The translations under genes were made by a program, and so were the position numbers. From NCBI GenBank assembly GCA_965368175.1, contig CBDULX010000183.1, forward strand, positions 1-6,148: 6,148 bases of DNA. The letters run 5' to 3'. Below the pieces are notes generated by a model, which saw only the letters and a program-made list of their open reading frames with translations, did no database searches and was not told the DNA's origin. Every line of letters begins with the position of its first letter. Position 1 is the first letter of the stretch. This document shows positions 5,408-6,148 of this stretch, piece after piece. The DNA comes from CBDULX01 sp965368175 (GTDB lineage: Bacteria > Pseudomonadota > Gammaproteobacteria > SZUA-229).

Positions 5408-5434
5408 CTATATATTATAAATTTATAATATTAG
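5408..5434. repeat. AT-only 20-base perfect palindrome with extended arms
   Basis: Bases 5412-5431 are perfectly self-complementary, centred on AAATTT (5419-5424). Allowing one bulged T at 5411, the arms lengthen by CTA (5408-5410) and TAG (5432-5434). CTATATAT (5408-5415) is also inverted at 5442-5449 as ATATATAG. It is located upstream of the promoter candidate of the FadL-like gene. Confidence 0.6.
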
Positions 5435-5511
5435 TTAAATTATATATAGCCGCTATTTTTTTATAATTCATCACTATTTGTAAAATAAATCAAATTTATA
5501 GACGTTTTCGT

Positions 5512-5540
5512 TTGACAAAAATATCCTTGTTTGCGATTGT
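5512..5540 (+). promoter_or_regulatory. Candidate promoter of the FadL-like gene
   Basis: A perfect TTGACA (5512-5517) is followed after 17 bases by GATTGT (5535-5540). That -10 is poor, but the TGC directly before it (5532-5534) makes an extended -10. Transcription would start near 5547, leaving a leader of about 120 bases before the ATG at 5668. The AT-rich palindromic tract upstream could act as an UP element. Confidence 0.4.
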
Positions 5541-5653
5541 CAGCCCTGCTGTAAAACAAAACAATAAAGGGCAGCGAAACAACAAATAAGCCGTTTCTAA
5601 TATTTGAATTTTGTCCCAACCATAAAGATTTAGATAGGCCAAAAATAATTTTT

Positions 5654-5659
5654 GAGGAG
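5654..5659 (+). promoter_or_regulatory. Ribosome binding site that fixes the FadL-like start
   Basis: GAGGAG is 8 bases before the ATG at 5668 but only 2 bases before the in-frame ATG at 5662, so the second ATG is the likely start. Confidence 0.75.
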
Positions 5660-5667
5660 TTATGAAT

Positions 5668-6148
5668 ATGTCAAGTGGTTTTAAAAAATCATTATTATCT
5701 ATCACTGTTGCTGGTTTACTAATTGCTCCAGCGGCCCATGCAACCAACGGTTACTTTGCCCACGGTTATAGCACCAAAGAAAAAGGTCTGGCCGGTGCAG
5801 GTGTTGCTTATTCCCAGGACACACTGGCATCAGCCAATAATCCTGCCGGTATGGTCAATGTCGGTGATCGTATGGATGTAGGTGCTGCGATTTTTAATCC
5901 AAATCGTTCATATACTGTAGGTAATCCTGGTGTTGCAGCAACTTTTCCTCTAGCACCTGGAACTTATGAGAGTACTCATGATTATTTCCTGATCCCATCA
6001 TTTGGCTGGAACATGATGCTGGATGAGACTAGCTCATTTGGTGTGGCCGCCTATGGTAATGGTGGTATGAACACAAATTATAAAAATGTGAGTACACCTC
6101 TTGATGCTTTTTTCCCAGGTGCTACTGGTACATTTGCGGGTGGTGATG
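5668..6148 (+). CDS. FadL/OmpP1-family outer-membrane transport protein, N-terminal part (runs off window)
   Basis: The first 160 codons are present and the frame is open to the window end. A Sec signal peptide spans residues 1-25 (LIAPAAHA, then TNGYF). The mature N-terminus, TNGYFAHGYSTKEKGLAGAG followed by VAYSQDTLASANNPAGMV, is the hallmark of the FadL/OmpP1/TodX family: an NGY start, a GxxxKGxAGAG segment and the NPA motif of the hatch region that plugs the barrel. Beta strands rich in aromatic and Gly residues follow (for example FLIPSFGWNMMLDETSSFGVAAYGNGGM). Members move hydrophobic molecules such as long-chain fatty acids or aromatics across the outer membrane; the substrate here cannot be told. 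The ATG at 5668 is chosen by its GAGGAG spacing. The gene is separated from the rhodanese by a terminator, so an operon link is not indicated. Confidence 0.9.
   Translation, partial: MSSGFKKSLLSITVAGLLIAPAAHATNGYFAHGYSTKEKGLAGAGVAYSQDTLASANNPAGMVNVGDRMDVGAAIFNPNRSYTVGNPGVAATFPLAPGTYESTHDYFLIPSFGWNMMLDETSSFGVAAYGNGGMNTNYKNVSTPLDAFFPGATGTFAGGD

Larger units (their letters stand above)
5386..5667. other. AT-rich leader region of the FadL-like gene
   Basis: From the terminator to the start of the outer-membrane protein gene there are about 280 bases with no credible gene. The first part (5405-5470) is almost purely A and T and includes a 20-base perfect palindrome. A promoter candidate follows at 5512-5540. 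Between 5543 and 5575 the transcript could fold weakly (GCCCT at 5543-5547 with AGGGC at 5568-5572). A minus-strand frame across 5496-5747 overlaps the signal peptide of the outer-membrane protein and is not considered real. Confidence 0.6.

Noticed and set aside
5496..5747. 83-codon minus-strand frame overlapping the FadL-like start
   Set aside because: It is antisense to the signal peptide of a clearly real outer-membrane protein, covers the likely promoter, and resembles no known protein.
1..6148. Search for tRNA, rRNA, CRISPR repeats, insertion sequences or transposase genes
   Set aside because: No cloverleaf-like sequence, regularly spaced direct repeats, terminal inverted repeats with target duplications, or transposase motifs were seen by eye.

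Overview
The window comes from a Gram-negative sulfur-oxidising bacterium, most likely a gammaproteobacterium. The basis is the combination of periplasmic Sox thiosulfate-oxidation genes, a DsrE2-type cytoplasmic sulfur carrier, a BepA-type periplasmic chaperone/protease and outer-membrane beta-barrel proteins. Base composition is moderate in genes and strongly AT-rich in the spacers. No species can be named from the sequence alone, and nothing looks like a mobile element, CRISPR array, tRNA or rRNA.

Layout. Bases 2-82 (+) are the last 26 codons of an outer-membrane beta-barrel protein that converges on a sox operon; the two share a hairpin terminator at about 113-143. The sox operon is on the minus strand in the order soxX (2262-1891), soxY (1865-1395), soxZ (1372-1058), soxA (1022-165), with gaps of 22-35 bases. 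It encodes both halves of a SoxXA/SoxYZ module: two c-type cytochrome subunits that would load thiosulfate onto a carrier, and the carrier itself, whose SoxY ends in the GGCGG swinging arm. soxB and soxCD are absent from the window. Upstream, also on the minus strand, is a BepA-like M48 metalloprotease with a TPR-like C-terminal half (3953-2526). A terminator at 4021-4054 separates it from a dsrE2-like gene (4593-4078, minus).

A 406-base AT-rich spacer separates dsrE2 from a divergent single-domain rhodanese gene (5000-5320, +). This spacer holds palindromes, a good sigma70-like promoter and an unexplained perfect Shine-Dalgarno sequence. After the rhodanese comes a strong terminator, an AT-rich leader with a 20-base perfect palindrome and a candidate promoter, and then the 5' part of a FadL/OmpP1-family outer-membrane protein (5668 to the window end).

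How it may work together (inference). SoxXA conjugates thiosulfate to SoxYZ in the periplasm. Without SoxCD, the sulfane sulfur would typically be diverted to storage or to the cytoplasm. There rhodanese and DsrE2 proteins are known, in other sulfur oxidisers, to pass persulfide sulfur towards TusA and the Dsr or sHdr oxidation systems. No complete new system is evident. The most interesting parts are the regulatory content of the two AT-rich spacers and the divergent dsrE2/rhodanese pair.
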